Shown piece after piece: positions 1 through 6,412 of a DNA stretch of 8,549 bases. Every line of letters starts with the position of its first letter. Within the stretch, counting starts at the first letter, position 1. Under the pieces are notes generated by a model. That model was not told where the DNA came from. It saw only the letters and a list, made by a program, of their open reading frames with translations, and made no database searches. A program made the translations under genes and the position numbers. This DNA comes from Blautia sp. (GTDB lineage Bacteria; Bacillota; Clostridia; Lachnospirales; Lachnospiraceae): the NCBI GenBank assembly GCA_030841965.1, contig JAUUSJ010000164.1:1-8549 (forward strand), written 5' to 3'.

Positions 1-51
1 ACCGTGGGAACGAACGTGTTTTCGGAGGAGATATCTGCTTGCTCTCTTAGC
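1..51 (+). repeat. Foldback element copy C, 3' part only, cut by window edge
   Basis: This is the 3' end of the element seen complete at 7564-7759 (- strand) and 7999-8194 (+ strand). Bases 3-17 (CGTGGGAACGAACGT and neighbours) match the conserved unpaired segment of the other copies. Bases 18-51 align without gaps to their 34-base 3' outer arm. The ends of the arm (GTTT; GCTCTCTTAGC) and the central GATATC are shared, but the segments between differ from both other copies. The matching 5' arm should lie about 145 bases upstream, outside the window. No function is recognised. Confidence 0.85.
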
Positions 52-165
52 GTCTTTTTCCACATTTTACCACATCTTCCCATCTCTTAGCGTCTCTTCC
101 CACCTTTTACCACATCTTCCCATCTCCTAGCGTCTCTTGCCCCTTTTTTCGTGCACCTCCTCCTC
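46..165 (+). repeat. 40-bp tandem repeat, about 2.5 units, following copy C
   Basis: Units begin at 46, 86 and 126, each opening with C(T/C)TAGCGTCT. Units 1 and 2 differ at only a few of 40 positions and both end CCACATCTTCCCATCT. Unit 3 diverges after CTCTTGCCCC. The first unit overlaps the end of the foldback element's outer arm, so the array looks like a reiteration of the element's tail. A comparable 36-bp duplication of the tail lies beside copy A. The region is pyrimidine-rich on this strand. There are no unique spacers of the CRISPR kind. Confidence 0.85.
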
Positions 166-266
166 CCAAAAACTACCAATCCCTCTCCCCTTTAGACAAA
201 TTCAGCAATATTCCCTCCATATCCCCCCATATTTTGATGCTTTTTTACATTTTATCCAAAGAATTG
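166..266. other. Pyrimidine-rich intergenic stretch upstream of the opp promoter
   Basis: About 100 bases rich in C and T (CCTCCTCCC, CCCTCTCCCC, CCCTCCATATCCCCCC) link the tail repeats to the opp promoter. I see no open frame with a ribosome binding site, no tRNA-like fold and no clear operator. Much of it may be decayed tail repeat, but the match is too weak to assign units. Confidence 0.5.
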
Positions 267-296
267 TTGACAATTTACATTGCAACATATTATAAT
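267..296 (+). promoter_or_regulatory. Sigma-A-type promoter for the opp operon
   Basis: A perfect -35 box TTGACA (267-272) and a perfect -10 box TATAAT (291-296) are separated by 18 bp in an AT-rich setting. Transcription would start near 303, giving a leader of about 108 bases before the oppB ATG at 411. It is the only strong promoter visible ahead of the operon. The leader contains a terminator-like hairpin and a second dyad, annotated separately. Confidence 0.85.
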
Positions 297-311
297 AATT
301 GAGGAAGAACT

Positions 312-347
312 AGGCAATGGTGCAATTCGTCATTCATTGCCTTTTTT
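312..347 (+). terminator. Intrinsic terminator-like hairpin inside the opp leader
   Basis: AGGCAATG (312-319) pairs perfectly with CATTGCCT (335-342) around a 15-base loop and is followed by six Ts (342-347). The predicted transcription start is only about 9 bases upstream, so full termination here would give an RNA of about 45 nt and no opp mRNA. It may therefore be a conditional attenuator, or a partial terminator that lowers expression. Termination of an upstream transcript is possible but would not explain its place downstream of the promoter. No T-box or known riboswitch motif is seen. Confidence 0.65.
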
Positions 348-355
348 AAGTACAT

Positions 356-381
356 TATCACTTTAATGCAATAGAGTGATA
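356..381. promoter_or_regulatory. 7-bp inverted repeat in the opp leader, possible operator or hairpin
   Basis: TATCACT (356-362) and AGTGATA (375-381) form a perfect dyad with a 12-base centre, between the leader terminator and the oppB ribosome binding site. As DNA it could be a binding site for a dimeric repressor. As RNA it would be a weak hairpin 16 bases before the AGGAG. Nothing in the window shows which protein would bind it. Confidence 0.35.
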
Positions 382-410
382 CAAATCAAATTTATAAAGG
401 AGTGAAACAT

Positions 411-1325
411 ATGAAGTACATCGTACAACGAATTGTCATGGCGATTATTACTATCTTTGTCGTGGCTACGTTGACTTTCTTTGTTATGAACTTAGTTCCT
501 GGTGGACCATTTATGTCAGAGAAAGCCATTTCCCCACAGGCTCAAGCTGCCTTGGAGGCAAAGTATGGCTTAGACAAGCCATTATTTGAACAGTACCTTA
601 CCTATATGAAAGGTGCCATCCATTTAGATTTCGGTGATTCCTTAAAACAGCGCGGACGTACTGTTATGTCCATCATCTCAACCAAATTCCCTGTATCTGC
701 TCGGATTGGTCTGATGGCAGTTGTAGTCGCTGTCTGTATCGGAGTTCCCCTTGGCTGTATCGCCGCATTAAATCGAGGGAAGCTGCTCGACAAAATTATT
801 ATCGTCATCGCCACCTGCGGAATTGCAATCCCAGGATTCGTAGTCTGTACTATACTTTTATATTTACTAAGTGTGAAGGCAGGTTTACTTCCATCCTACG
901 GTCTAACCTCGTGGAAGCATTATATTATGCCTGTCATCTCGGTGGCATTTTATCCGACCGCGTATATTACCCGTCTGATGCGTTCTTCCATGCTCGACGT
1001 ACTCGGTCAGGACTATATGCGTACTGCAAGAGCAAAGGGACTTTCCCAGACGGTATCCCTCTTTAAACATGCTCTTCGTAACGCAATCTTACCAGTTGTC
1101 ACATACGTAGGTCCAATGATGGCTTACACAATCACTGGTAGCTTTATCGTTGAGAAAATCTTCACAATTCCAGGACTTGGAAGTGAGTTTATCGGCTCTG
1201 CAATGAACCGTGACTACACAGTCATTATGGGAACGACGATTTTCCTCGCATCGATTATGGTATTTGTCAATGTACTGGTTGATATTGTATATACAATTAT
1301 CGACCCTCGTATTAAATTAAAATAG
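411..1325 (+). CDS. oppB: Oligopeptide ABC transporter permease OppB/DppB type
   Basis: This is one of two membrane subunits forming the translocation channel of a peptide/nickel-family ABC importer. The 304-residue protein has the usual OppB layout: a first membrane segment at about 7-27, a long extracellular loop containing VPGGPF, and five more segments at about 97-119, 128-153, 170-190, 227-248 and 273-297. The cytoplasmic EAA loop (about 201-225, DYMRTARAKGL then ALRNAILP) contacts the ATPases. The ATG at 411 is chosen because AGGAG (398-402) sits 8 bases ahead. An in-frame GTG at 402 would lie inside that ribosome binding site. The protein ends DPRIKLK, typical for the family, and oppC starts 15 bases later. 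Family assignment is secure. Peptide versus other substrate cannot be read from this subunit. Confidence 0.95.
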   Translation: MKYIVQRIVMAIITIFVVATLTFFVMNLVPGGPFMSEKAISPQAQAALEAKYGLDKPLFEQYLTYMKGAIHLDFGDSLKQRGRTVMSIISTKFPVSARIGLMAVVVAVCIGVPLGCIAALNRGKLLDKIIIVIATCGIAIPGFVVCTILLYLLSVKAGLLPSYGLTSWKHYIMPVISVAFYPTAYITRLMRSSMLDVLGQDYMRTARAKGLSQTVSLFKHALRNAILPVVTYVGPMMAYTITGSFIVEKIFTIPGLGSEFIGSAMNRDYTVIMGTTIFLASIMVFVNVLVDIVYTIIDPRIKLK

Positions 1326-1340
1326 AAAGGAGAAACTATC

Positions 1341-2390
1341 ATGGATAAGAAAAATCCTCTAAGCTTTCAGCTTGATTTGACTCCAGAAGATTTTCTCCCT
1401 GCAACAAATGACGAGAAAGAAAGTCTAGTAGTCATGCGTGAAAGCGTTAGCTTCTGGAAAGACGGCTTTCGCAGACTAAAGAAAAATAAAATTGCGATGT
1501 TAAGTTTGGTCATCATCATCTTGATTATGTTCTTTTCCTTTATTGTGCCATTCTTCTATCCTTATACTTATGAGCAACAAATTAAGGGAGCCAATAATCT
1601 AAGACCGATGCAGTACTCTACCGAGGAGCTTCAACAAAAAGAAGCTGGGGAGAGTGTTTTCCCTCATTTCCTTGGAACAGATAATCAGGGACGTGATTAT
1701 GCCATCCGTGTCATGATTGGAAGCAGAATCTCCCTCATCGTAGGTTTGGTGGCCGCTGTTATCATCCTTATAATCGGTTCCTTTATGGGTTCCGTGGCTG
1801 CATTTTTCGGCGGTATCGTCGATATGGTTATCATGCGTATCGTCGATATTATTTATACCGTACCAGATGTACTATTGATTATCTTATTATCCAGTGCTAT
1901 CAAGGCTCCTCTTACAGAGCTTGCGACAAAGCCTGGATTTGGCTGGCTTCAAAAATTAGGACCAAATATGATTAGTATCTTTATCGTATTTGCCCTTCTC
2001 TACTGGGTAGGTATGGCTCGTATGGTCCGAAGCCAGATTTTGACATTAAAACAAAGCGAGTACGTCACAGCTACCAGAGCACTCGGTGCATCGAGCGGAC
2101 GTATCATAAAAAAACACTTATTGACAAACTGTATTGGTACTCTGATTGTAACAACAACACTTCAGATTCCTTCTTCTATTTTTACGGAGAGCTTCCTGTC
2201 CTTCTTAGGACTCGGTGTTCAAGTACCAATGCCTTCTCTCGGTTCCCTGGCCGGATCCGCTATTAATGGATTTATGTCAAATCCGCATTTATTGTTTATC
2301 CCAGCTCTCTTAATCAGTTTGATTATCCTGAGCTTTAACCTACTTGGCGATGGTCTTCGAGACGCATTTGACCCTAAATTAAAGAATTAG
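1341..2390 (+). CDS. oppC: Oligopeptide ABC transporter permease OppC/DppC type
   Basis: This is the second channel subunit, partner of OppB. Its 349 residues begin with a cytoplasmic stretch of about 50 residues, including FWKDGFRRLKKNK, followed by the first membrane segment at about 51-73. The family signature LGTDNQGRD is at 111-119, and further membrane segments follow from about 128. The EAA loop is at about 238-262 (QSEYVTATRALGAS). The C-terminus GDGLRDAFDPKLKN is characteristic of OppC/DppC. It is somewhat longer than many homologues of about 300 residues. The extra length is the N-terminal tail and a loop near 188-208 (APLTELATKPGFGWLQKLG). AAAGGAG at 1326-1332 precedes the ATG by 8 bases. 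The gene is co-transcribed with oppB (15-base gap) and oppD (19-base gap). Confidence 0.95.
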   Translation: MDKKNPLSFQLDLTPEDFLPATNDEKESLVVMRESVSFWKDGFRRLKKNKIAMLSLVIIILIMFFSFIVPFFYPYTYEQQIKGANNLRPMQYSTEELQQKEAGESVFPHFLGTDNQGRDYAIRVMIGSRISLIVGLVAAVIILIIGSFMGSVAAFFGGIVDMVIMRIVDIIYTVPDVLLIILLSSAIKAPLTELATKPGFGWLQKLGPNMISIFIVFALLYWVGMARMVRSQILTLKQSEYVTATRALGASSGRIIKKHLLTNCIGTLIVTTTLQIPSSIFTESFLSFLGLGVQVPMPSLGSLAGSAINGFMSNPHLLFIPALLISLIILSFNLLGDGLRDAFDPKLKN

Positions 2391-2409
2391 AGAAAGGAAG
2401 GCAATTTTC

Positions 2410-3408
2410 ATGAGTGATTATTTAGTAGAAATTAAAGACGAACGCCTCTCTTTCTTTACACCAGCTGGAGAGGTCAAGGCATTAAACGGTGTTAGTTTCC
2501 ACTTAAAAGAGGGCGAGATTCTCGGAATCGTAGGAGAATCTGGTTCTGGTAAGTCGGTAACTTCCTACAGCTTAATGGGACTTACCGCATATCCTGGAAA
2601 ATTAGTCGGCGGCGACCTTTATTTTAACGGACATCATATTAACGATATGACAGAGAAAGAATTTCAGAAGATGAGAGGTAATGAAGTATCTATTATCTTC
2701 CAGGACCCGATGACTAGTTTAAATCCAGTATACACAATTGGAAATCAGATTATGGAGGCCATTACCCTTCATACAGACAAGACAAAAGCAGAAGCTCATG
2801 AGCGTGCGAAGGAGCTTCTAACGCTCGTTGGTATCAACGAGCCGGAAAAACGATTAAAACAATACCCTCACGAGTTATCTGGCGGTATGAGACAGCGTGT
2901 CATGATTGCAATTGCACTCGCCTGTGAGCCAAAGCTTTTGATTGCCGATGAGCCTACCACAGCTCTCGATGTTACCATTCAGGCACAGATTCTCGAGCTT
3001 ATGATGGAGCTAAAAGAAAAGCTTGGCATGGCGATTATTATGATTACACATGACCTCGGTATCGTGGCAGCTACCTGTGAGAAGATTGCAGTTATGTACG
3101 CAGGTCATATCGTAGAGTACGGTACAACAGATGATATTTTCTATCGTCCAAAACATGAATATACAAAGGGATTAATCCGAAGCATTCCAAGAATGGACGC
3201 CGAGGACCACGAGAGATTAATCCCTATCGAGGGTACCCCAGTCGATATGCTAAATCCTCCAAAGGGCTGTCCATTTGCATCCCGCTGTGATTCCTGCATG
3301 AAGATTTGTCTTAGACAAATGCCTCCTATCACGCAGTTTGATGATATTCACTATACTCAGTGCTGGTTAAACCAAAAGGCTGAGTTTGAAGCACAAAATA
3401 AAAAATAA
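2410..3408 (+). CDS. oppD: Oligopeptide ABC transporter ATPase OppD/DppD type
   Basis: This cytoplasmic ATPase subunit, with OppF, powers import. All nucleotide-binding motifs are intact in the 332 residues: Walker A GESGSGKS at 42-49, Q-loop Q98 in FQDPMTSLNP, signature LSGGMRQR at 156-163, Walker B LLIADE at 176-181 with catalytic E181, and H-loop H214. The C-terminal oligopeptide-transporter extension (about 233-325) contains LNPPKGCPFASRC and four cysteines at 287, 293, 300 and 318, with a fifth at 296. In characterised relatives this region binds a [4Fe-4S] cluster, so a cluster here is likely by inference. GGAAGG precedes the ATG. The gene lies 19 bases after oppC and 14 before oppF, within the operon. 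Confidence 0.95.
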   Translation: MSDYLVEIKDERLSFFTPAGEVKALNGVSFHLKEGEILGIVGESGSGKSVTSYSLMGLTAYPGKLVGGDLYFNGHHINDMTEKEFQKMRGNEVSIIFQDPMTSLNPVYTIGNQIMEAITLHTDKTKAEAHERAKELLTLVGINEPEKRLKQYPHELSGGMRQRVMIAIALACEPKLLIADEPTTALDVTIQAQILELMMELKEKLGMAIIMITHDLGIVAATCEKIAVMYAGHIVEYGTTDDIFYRPKHEYTKGLIRSIPRMDAEDHERLIPIEGTPVDMLNPPKGCPFASRCDSCMKICLRQMPPITQFDDIHYTQCWLNQKAEFEAQNKK

Positions 3409-3422
3409 AAGGAGGTACTGAG

Positions 3423-4460
3423 ATGAGTGATTTAGTAAAAGTAGAACACCTAAAGCAGTATTTCCCTGCAGGTGGTTTCGGTAAGAATAAGAAATTTGTA
3501 AAAGCAGTAGATGATGTATCCTTCACAATCAAGAAGGGAGAGACATTAGGTCTTGTCGGAGAGTCTGGATGTGGTAAGACAACGACTGGAAGAAGCTTAA
3601 TTCGTCTTTATGAACCTACCGCTGGACGTATTACGTACGACGGAAAAGTCATCTATGATACAGGAAATATCCCTGTTATCGGAGATGACGGCAAAGTCGT
3701 AAGCCAGGGAACTGGCAAAAAAATAGCTGTGGATATGCTTCCTTACAGAAGAAAGATGCAGATTGTATTCCAAGACCCATATGCAAGCTTAGACCCACGT
3801 ATGACAGTCGGAGATATTATCGGTGAGGCGATTGATATTCATAAACTTGCCTCCTCTCCGGAAGACCGATATAATCAGATTATTACATTATTATCTCGAG
3901 TTGGATTAAACTCAGAACATGCGAACCGTTATCCTCACGAGTTCTCTGGTGGACAGAGACAACGTGTCGGTATCGCCAGAGCTTTGGCTGTTAATCCAGA
4001 ATTCATCGTCTGCGATGAGCCAATCTCCGCCCTCGATGTTTCTATCCAAGCTCAGGTTGTAAATATGTTCGAAGATTTGCAGGAGTCTATGGGACTTACC
4101 TATCTGTTTATCGCCCACGACCTATCTGTCGTAAAGCATATTTCCGACCGTATCGGTGTTATGTATCTAGGAAAGCTCGTTGAGCTCGCTGACAGCTATG
4201 AGCTCGCATTCCACAACGTGCATCCTTATACGAGAAGCTTAATCTCTGCAATTCCGATTGCAGACCCAATTACTGCGAGAAAGAGCAAACGTATCGTGCT
4301 TGAGGGCGATGTTCCAAGTCCTCTAAATCCACCATCTGGATGTCATTTCCGCACACGTTGTCCTTACGCAGACGAGAGATGTGCAGCTGAAGACCCTGAG
4401 TTTAAAGAAGTTTCCAAGGGACATTTCGCTGCTTGTCACCATTTGGATAAATTAAACTAA
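3423..4460 (+). CDS. oppF: Oligopeptide ABC transporter ATPase OppF/DppF type
   Basis: This is the second ATPase of the importer, expected to pair with OppD. Its 345 residues carry Walker A GESGCGKT (46-53), Q-loop Q117 in FQDPYASLDPR, signature FSGGQRQR (174-181), Walker B FIVCDE (194-199) with E199, and H-loop H232. FQDPYASLDPRMTVG and the C-terminal LNPPSGCHFRTRC are typical of OppF. Cysteines 307, 313, 320 and 338 match the spacing of the iron-sulfur site in the family. A segment of about 20 residues at 79-104, rich in Gly, Asp and Val, lengthens the region before the Q-loop relative to E. coli OppF as I recall it. A near-consensus AAAGGAGGT lies just ahead of the ATG. It is the last gene of the tightly spaced block. 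Confidence 0.95.
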   Translation: MSDLVKVEHLKQYFPAGGFGKNKKFVKAVDDVSFTIKKGETLGLVGESGCGKTTTGRSLIRLYEPTAGRITYDGKVIYDTGNIPVIGDDGKVVSQGTGKKIAVDMLPYRRKMQIVFQDPYASLDPRMTVGDIIGEAIDIHKLASSPEDRYNQIITLLSRVGLNSEHANRYPHEFSGGQRQRVGIARALAVNPEFIVCDEPISALDVSIQAQVVNMFEDLQESMGLTYLFIAHDLSVVKHISDRIGVMYLGKLVELADSYELAFHNVHPYTRSLISAIPIADPITARKSKRIVLEGDVPSPLNPPSGCHFRTRCPYADERCAAEDPEFKEVSKGHFAACHHLDKLN

Positions 4461-4470
4461 TACGTCAACT

Positions 4471-4502
4471 GAAAGCTGGCTGTCTGACAGCCGAAAGCTT
4501 TC
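4471..4502 (+). promoter_or_regulatory. Strong hairpin between oppF and oppA
   Basis: GAAAGCT-GGCTGT (4471-4483) pairs with ACAGCC (4487-4492) and AGCTTTC (4496-4502), leaving a 3-base loop and a GAA bulge: 13 pairs in all. No T-run follows, so it is not a standard intrinsic terminator. It could stabilise the 3' end of the oppBCDF message, or mark a processing point that lets oppA be expressed at a different level from the other subunits. That use is known from other binding-protein-dependent importers but is inferred here. Confidence 0.6.
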
Positions 4503-4535
4503 ACAGGAATAGGTATCAATTCCATTTATGGATTG

Positions 4536-4541
4536 TACAAT
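4536..4541 (+). promoter_or_regulatory. Weak candidate -10 box for separate oppA transcription
   Basis: TACAAT (5 of 6 to consensus) lies about 90 bases before the oppA start. The best -35 at 17-bp spacing, GTATCA (4513-4518), matches only 3 of 6. I list it because a strong hairpin precedes it and binding proteins are often made in excess. The sequence evidence is weak and read-through from the main promoter may be enough. Confidence 0.2.
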
Positions 4542-4632
4542 AAACACAAAGGAAAGCTCGACAAGAATCAAACTCTCATTTTTTATTTTATCTGATTCCA
4601 GTCGATGCTCTCACGTTAAAAGGAGGATTTCT

Positions 4633-6288
4633 ATGAAAAAGAAAATGTTAGCTTTAGCATTAGCCATGTCACTTTCTCTCTCATTTGCCCTCACAGGCTG
4701 TGGCGGCAGCGATAGCGGAAGCAGCGACAATAATGCTACTGGACAAAGTGGAACTGCTGATGGCAAGCAGCTTGCAGTACAGATTGGTCCTGACCCAGAG
4801 ACAATCGACCCTGCACTTAACTCTACCGTTGACGGTGCAAATATGATTATCACCGCATTCGAGGGATTGCTCTCCACAGACGAGGATGGAAAGATTATTC
4901 CTGGACAGGCAGAATCCTATGACACATCTGAGGATGGTCTTACTTGGACATTCCATCTTCGTGATGGCTTAAAATGGTCCGACGGTTCTGATTTGAAAGC
5001 AAGTGATTTCGTCTACAGCTGGAAACGTATGTGTGACCCTAATACAGCCGCACCTTACGCTGAGACAGTTCTTGGTATGGTAAAAGGATATGACAAGGCA
5101 ATCGAGGGAGATATCGATTCTCTCGCAGTTTCTGCACCAGATGATAAAACATTTGTTGTAGAACTTGAGACTCCTTGCACATACTTCGACTCTTTGGCAG
5201 CCTTCCCATCACTATACCCTGTACAGGAAGCAACCGTTTCTGCTAACCCAGAGGGATGGGCTACAGAGCCTTCGACTTATATTTCTAACGGTGCTTTCAA
5301 AGTTACAGAGTGGGTTCCTGGTTCTCATATCATTATGTCCAAAAATGAGAATTACTGGAACGCAAGTGAGGTAAAACTCGATAGCATTAAGTTTGCATTG
5401 ATGGAAGATTCCAATGCCGCTTACAGTGCATACTCAAACGGTGAACTTCTTCTCGTTAAGGATGTTCCTACAGAGGAAATCCCAAGCTTACAGGGCAGAG
5501 ATGATTTCAAAGTAGAACCTATTATCGGAACATACTATCTTTCTTTGAACTTAAACAAAGAGCCTTTCAACGACCAGAAGGTTCGTCAGGCTTTAAGCTT
5601 AGCCATCGACAGAGATTATGTAGCGAACACATTGATGCAGGGAACTTACTCCCCAGCATATAACTTAATCGGACCTGGCTGGACAGATACAGATGGTTCT
5701 GAATTCCAGGCAAATGCAAATGGTGGAAAACCTTATATCAGCGAGGACTACGAGGCAAACTTAGCAGAGGCTAAGAAACTTCTCGAGGAAGCTGGATATA
5801 AAGATGGAAAGGGACTTCCAGCTATCACATATTCCACAAATGATACTGGATATCATAAGACAGTGGCTGAGTATTTACAGCAGGCTTGGCAGGAACTTGG
5901 AATTACTGTAAATGTTGATATCGTTGAGTGGTCCAGCTTTACTCCACAGCGTCGTAATGGTGACTATGAGTCCGCACGTAATGGTTGGGTTGGAGATTAT
6001 ACAGATGCATCCAATATGTTAGACTTATTCTTCTCCACAAATGGAAATAACGACGGTAAATTCAATAATAAAGACTATGATGAGCAGATGACTATCTCTC
6101 GTACAACAACAGACCCTGAGGAGCGTTCCGCAGCGCTTCACAAAGCAGAGGATATCTTGATGGAGCAGGCTGGTTGTATTCCATTAGCTTACTATAATGA
6201 TTTCTGGTTACAGAGTGATAAATTAACTGGATCATGGCATTCTTCTACAGGATTCTGGTATTTGATGTATGCTGATATCGCTGAGTAA
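4633..6288 (+). CDS. oppA: Oligopeptide ABC transporter substrate-binding lipoprotein (SBP family 5)
   Basis: This extracellular lipid-anchored protein captures the substrate and delivers it to OppB/OppC. The protein has 551 residues. MKKK is followed by a hydrophobic signal and the lipobox LTGC, with lipidated Cys23, then a Gly/Ser/Asp linker to about residue 47. The mature part has SBP_bac_5 hallmarks: GPDPETIDPAL near the start, EGLL, DGLTWTFHLRDGLKWSDG, ASDFVYSWKR, QALSLAIDRDY, and WVGDYTDASNMLDLFF late in the chain. Length is normal for OppA. The ATG at 4633 follows AGGAGG (4621-4626) by 6 bases. The frame is open 35 codons further upstream, but those codons are hydrophilic, lack a ribosome binding site and would bury the signal peptide. 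Peptide is the most likely ligand. Some family members bind nickel or oligosaccharides, and the ligand cannot be settled from sequence alone. Confidence 0.93.
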   Translation: MKKKMLALALAMSLSLSFALTGCGGSDSGSSDNNATGQSGTADGKQLAVQIGPDPETIDPALNSTVDGANMIITAFEGLLSTDEDGKIIPGQAESYDTSEDGLTWTFHLRDGLKWSDGSDLKASDFVYSWKRMCDPNTAAPYAETVLGMVKGYDKAIEGDIDSLAVSAPDDKTFVVELETPCTYFDSLAAFPSLYPVQEATVSANPEGWATEPSTYISNGAFKVTEWVPGSHIIMSKNENYWNASEVKLDSIKFALMEDSNAAYSAYSNGELLLVKDVPTEEIPSLQGRDDFKVEPIIGTYYLSLNLNKEPFNDQKVRQALSLAIDRDYVANTLMQGTYSPAYNLIGPGWTDTDGSEFQANANGGKPYISEDYEANLAEAKKLLEEAGYKDGKGLPAITYSTNDTGYHKTVAEYLQQAWQELGITVNVDIVEWSSFTPQRRNGDYESARNGWVGDYTDASNMLDLFFSTNGNNDGKFNNKDYDEQMTISRTTTDPEERSAALHKAEDILMEQAGCIPLAYYNDFWLQSDKLTGSWHSSTGFWYLMYADIAE

Positions 6289-6331
6289 TTAGGATAAAAG
6301 CACACGATAATTCATTTCAGAATTTTGGAGA

Positions 6332-6349
6332 GTGAATAAATTTATTTAC
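6332..6349. promoter_or_regulatory. AT-rich palindrome downstream of oppA
   Basis: GTGAATAAATTTATTTAC contains the perfect 12-bp palindrome AATAAATTTATT (6335-6346), extended by two more matching pairs and one G-T. It lies between the oppA stop and the terminator. It resembles a protein-binding dyad but is in an unusual place for an operator, and AT-rich palindromes of this size can arise by chance. Confidence 0.2.
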
Positions 6350-6372
6350 GAAAGAGAAATATAGGAAAAGAG

Positions 6373-6410
6373 AAAAAGGAAGAAGAGGGTTATGTCTCTT
6401 CTTCCTTTTT
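6373..6410. terminator. Bidirectional intrinsic terminator between oppA and the regulator
   Basis: AAAAAGGAAGAAGAG (6373-6387) pairs perfectly over 15 bp with CTCTTCTTCCTTTTT (6396-6410) around an 8-base loop. The stem ends in Ts on the + strand and, because of the leading As, also on the - strand. It can therefore end both the oppA transcript and the convergent regulator transcript, whose stop codon is 2 bases away at 6413-6415. Confidence 0.93.
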
Positions 6411-6412
6411 GA

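Noticed and set aside
46..165. CRISPR-like array of repeats
   Set aside because: The whole 40-bp unit repeats, including the supposed spacer, and there are no cas genes.
402..410. GTG start for oppB three codons upstream
   Set aside because: The GTG overlaps the AGGAG ribosome binding site itself. The ATG at 411 has ideal spacing.
267..410. T-box or known riboswitch in the opp leader
   Set aside because: The leader is only about 108 bases, and I found no T-box sequence or recognisable aptamer motif.
4528..4632. 35-codon N-terminal extension of oppA
   Set aside because: There is no ribosome binding site at 4528, and the extension would displace the signal peptide and lipobox. AGGAGG directly precedes the ATG at 4633.
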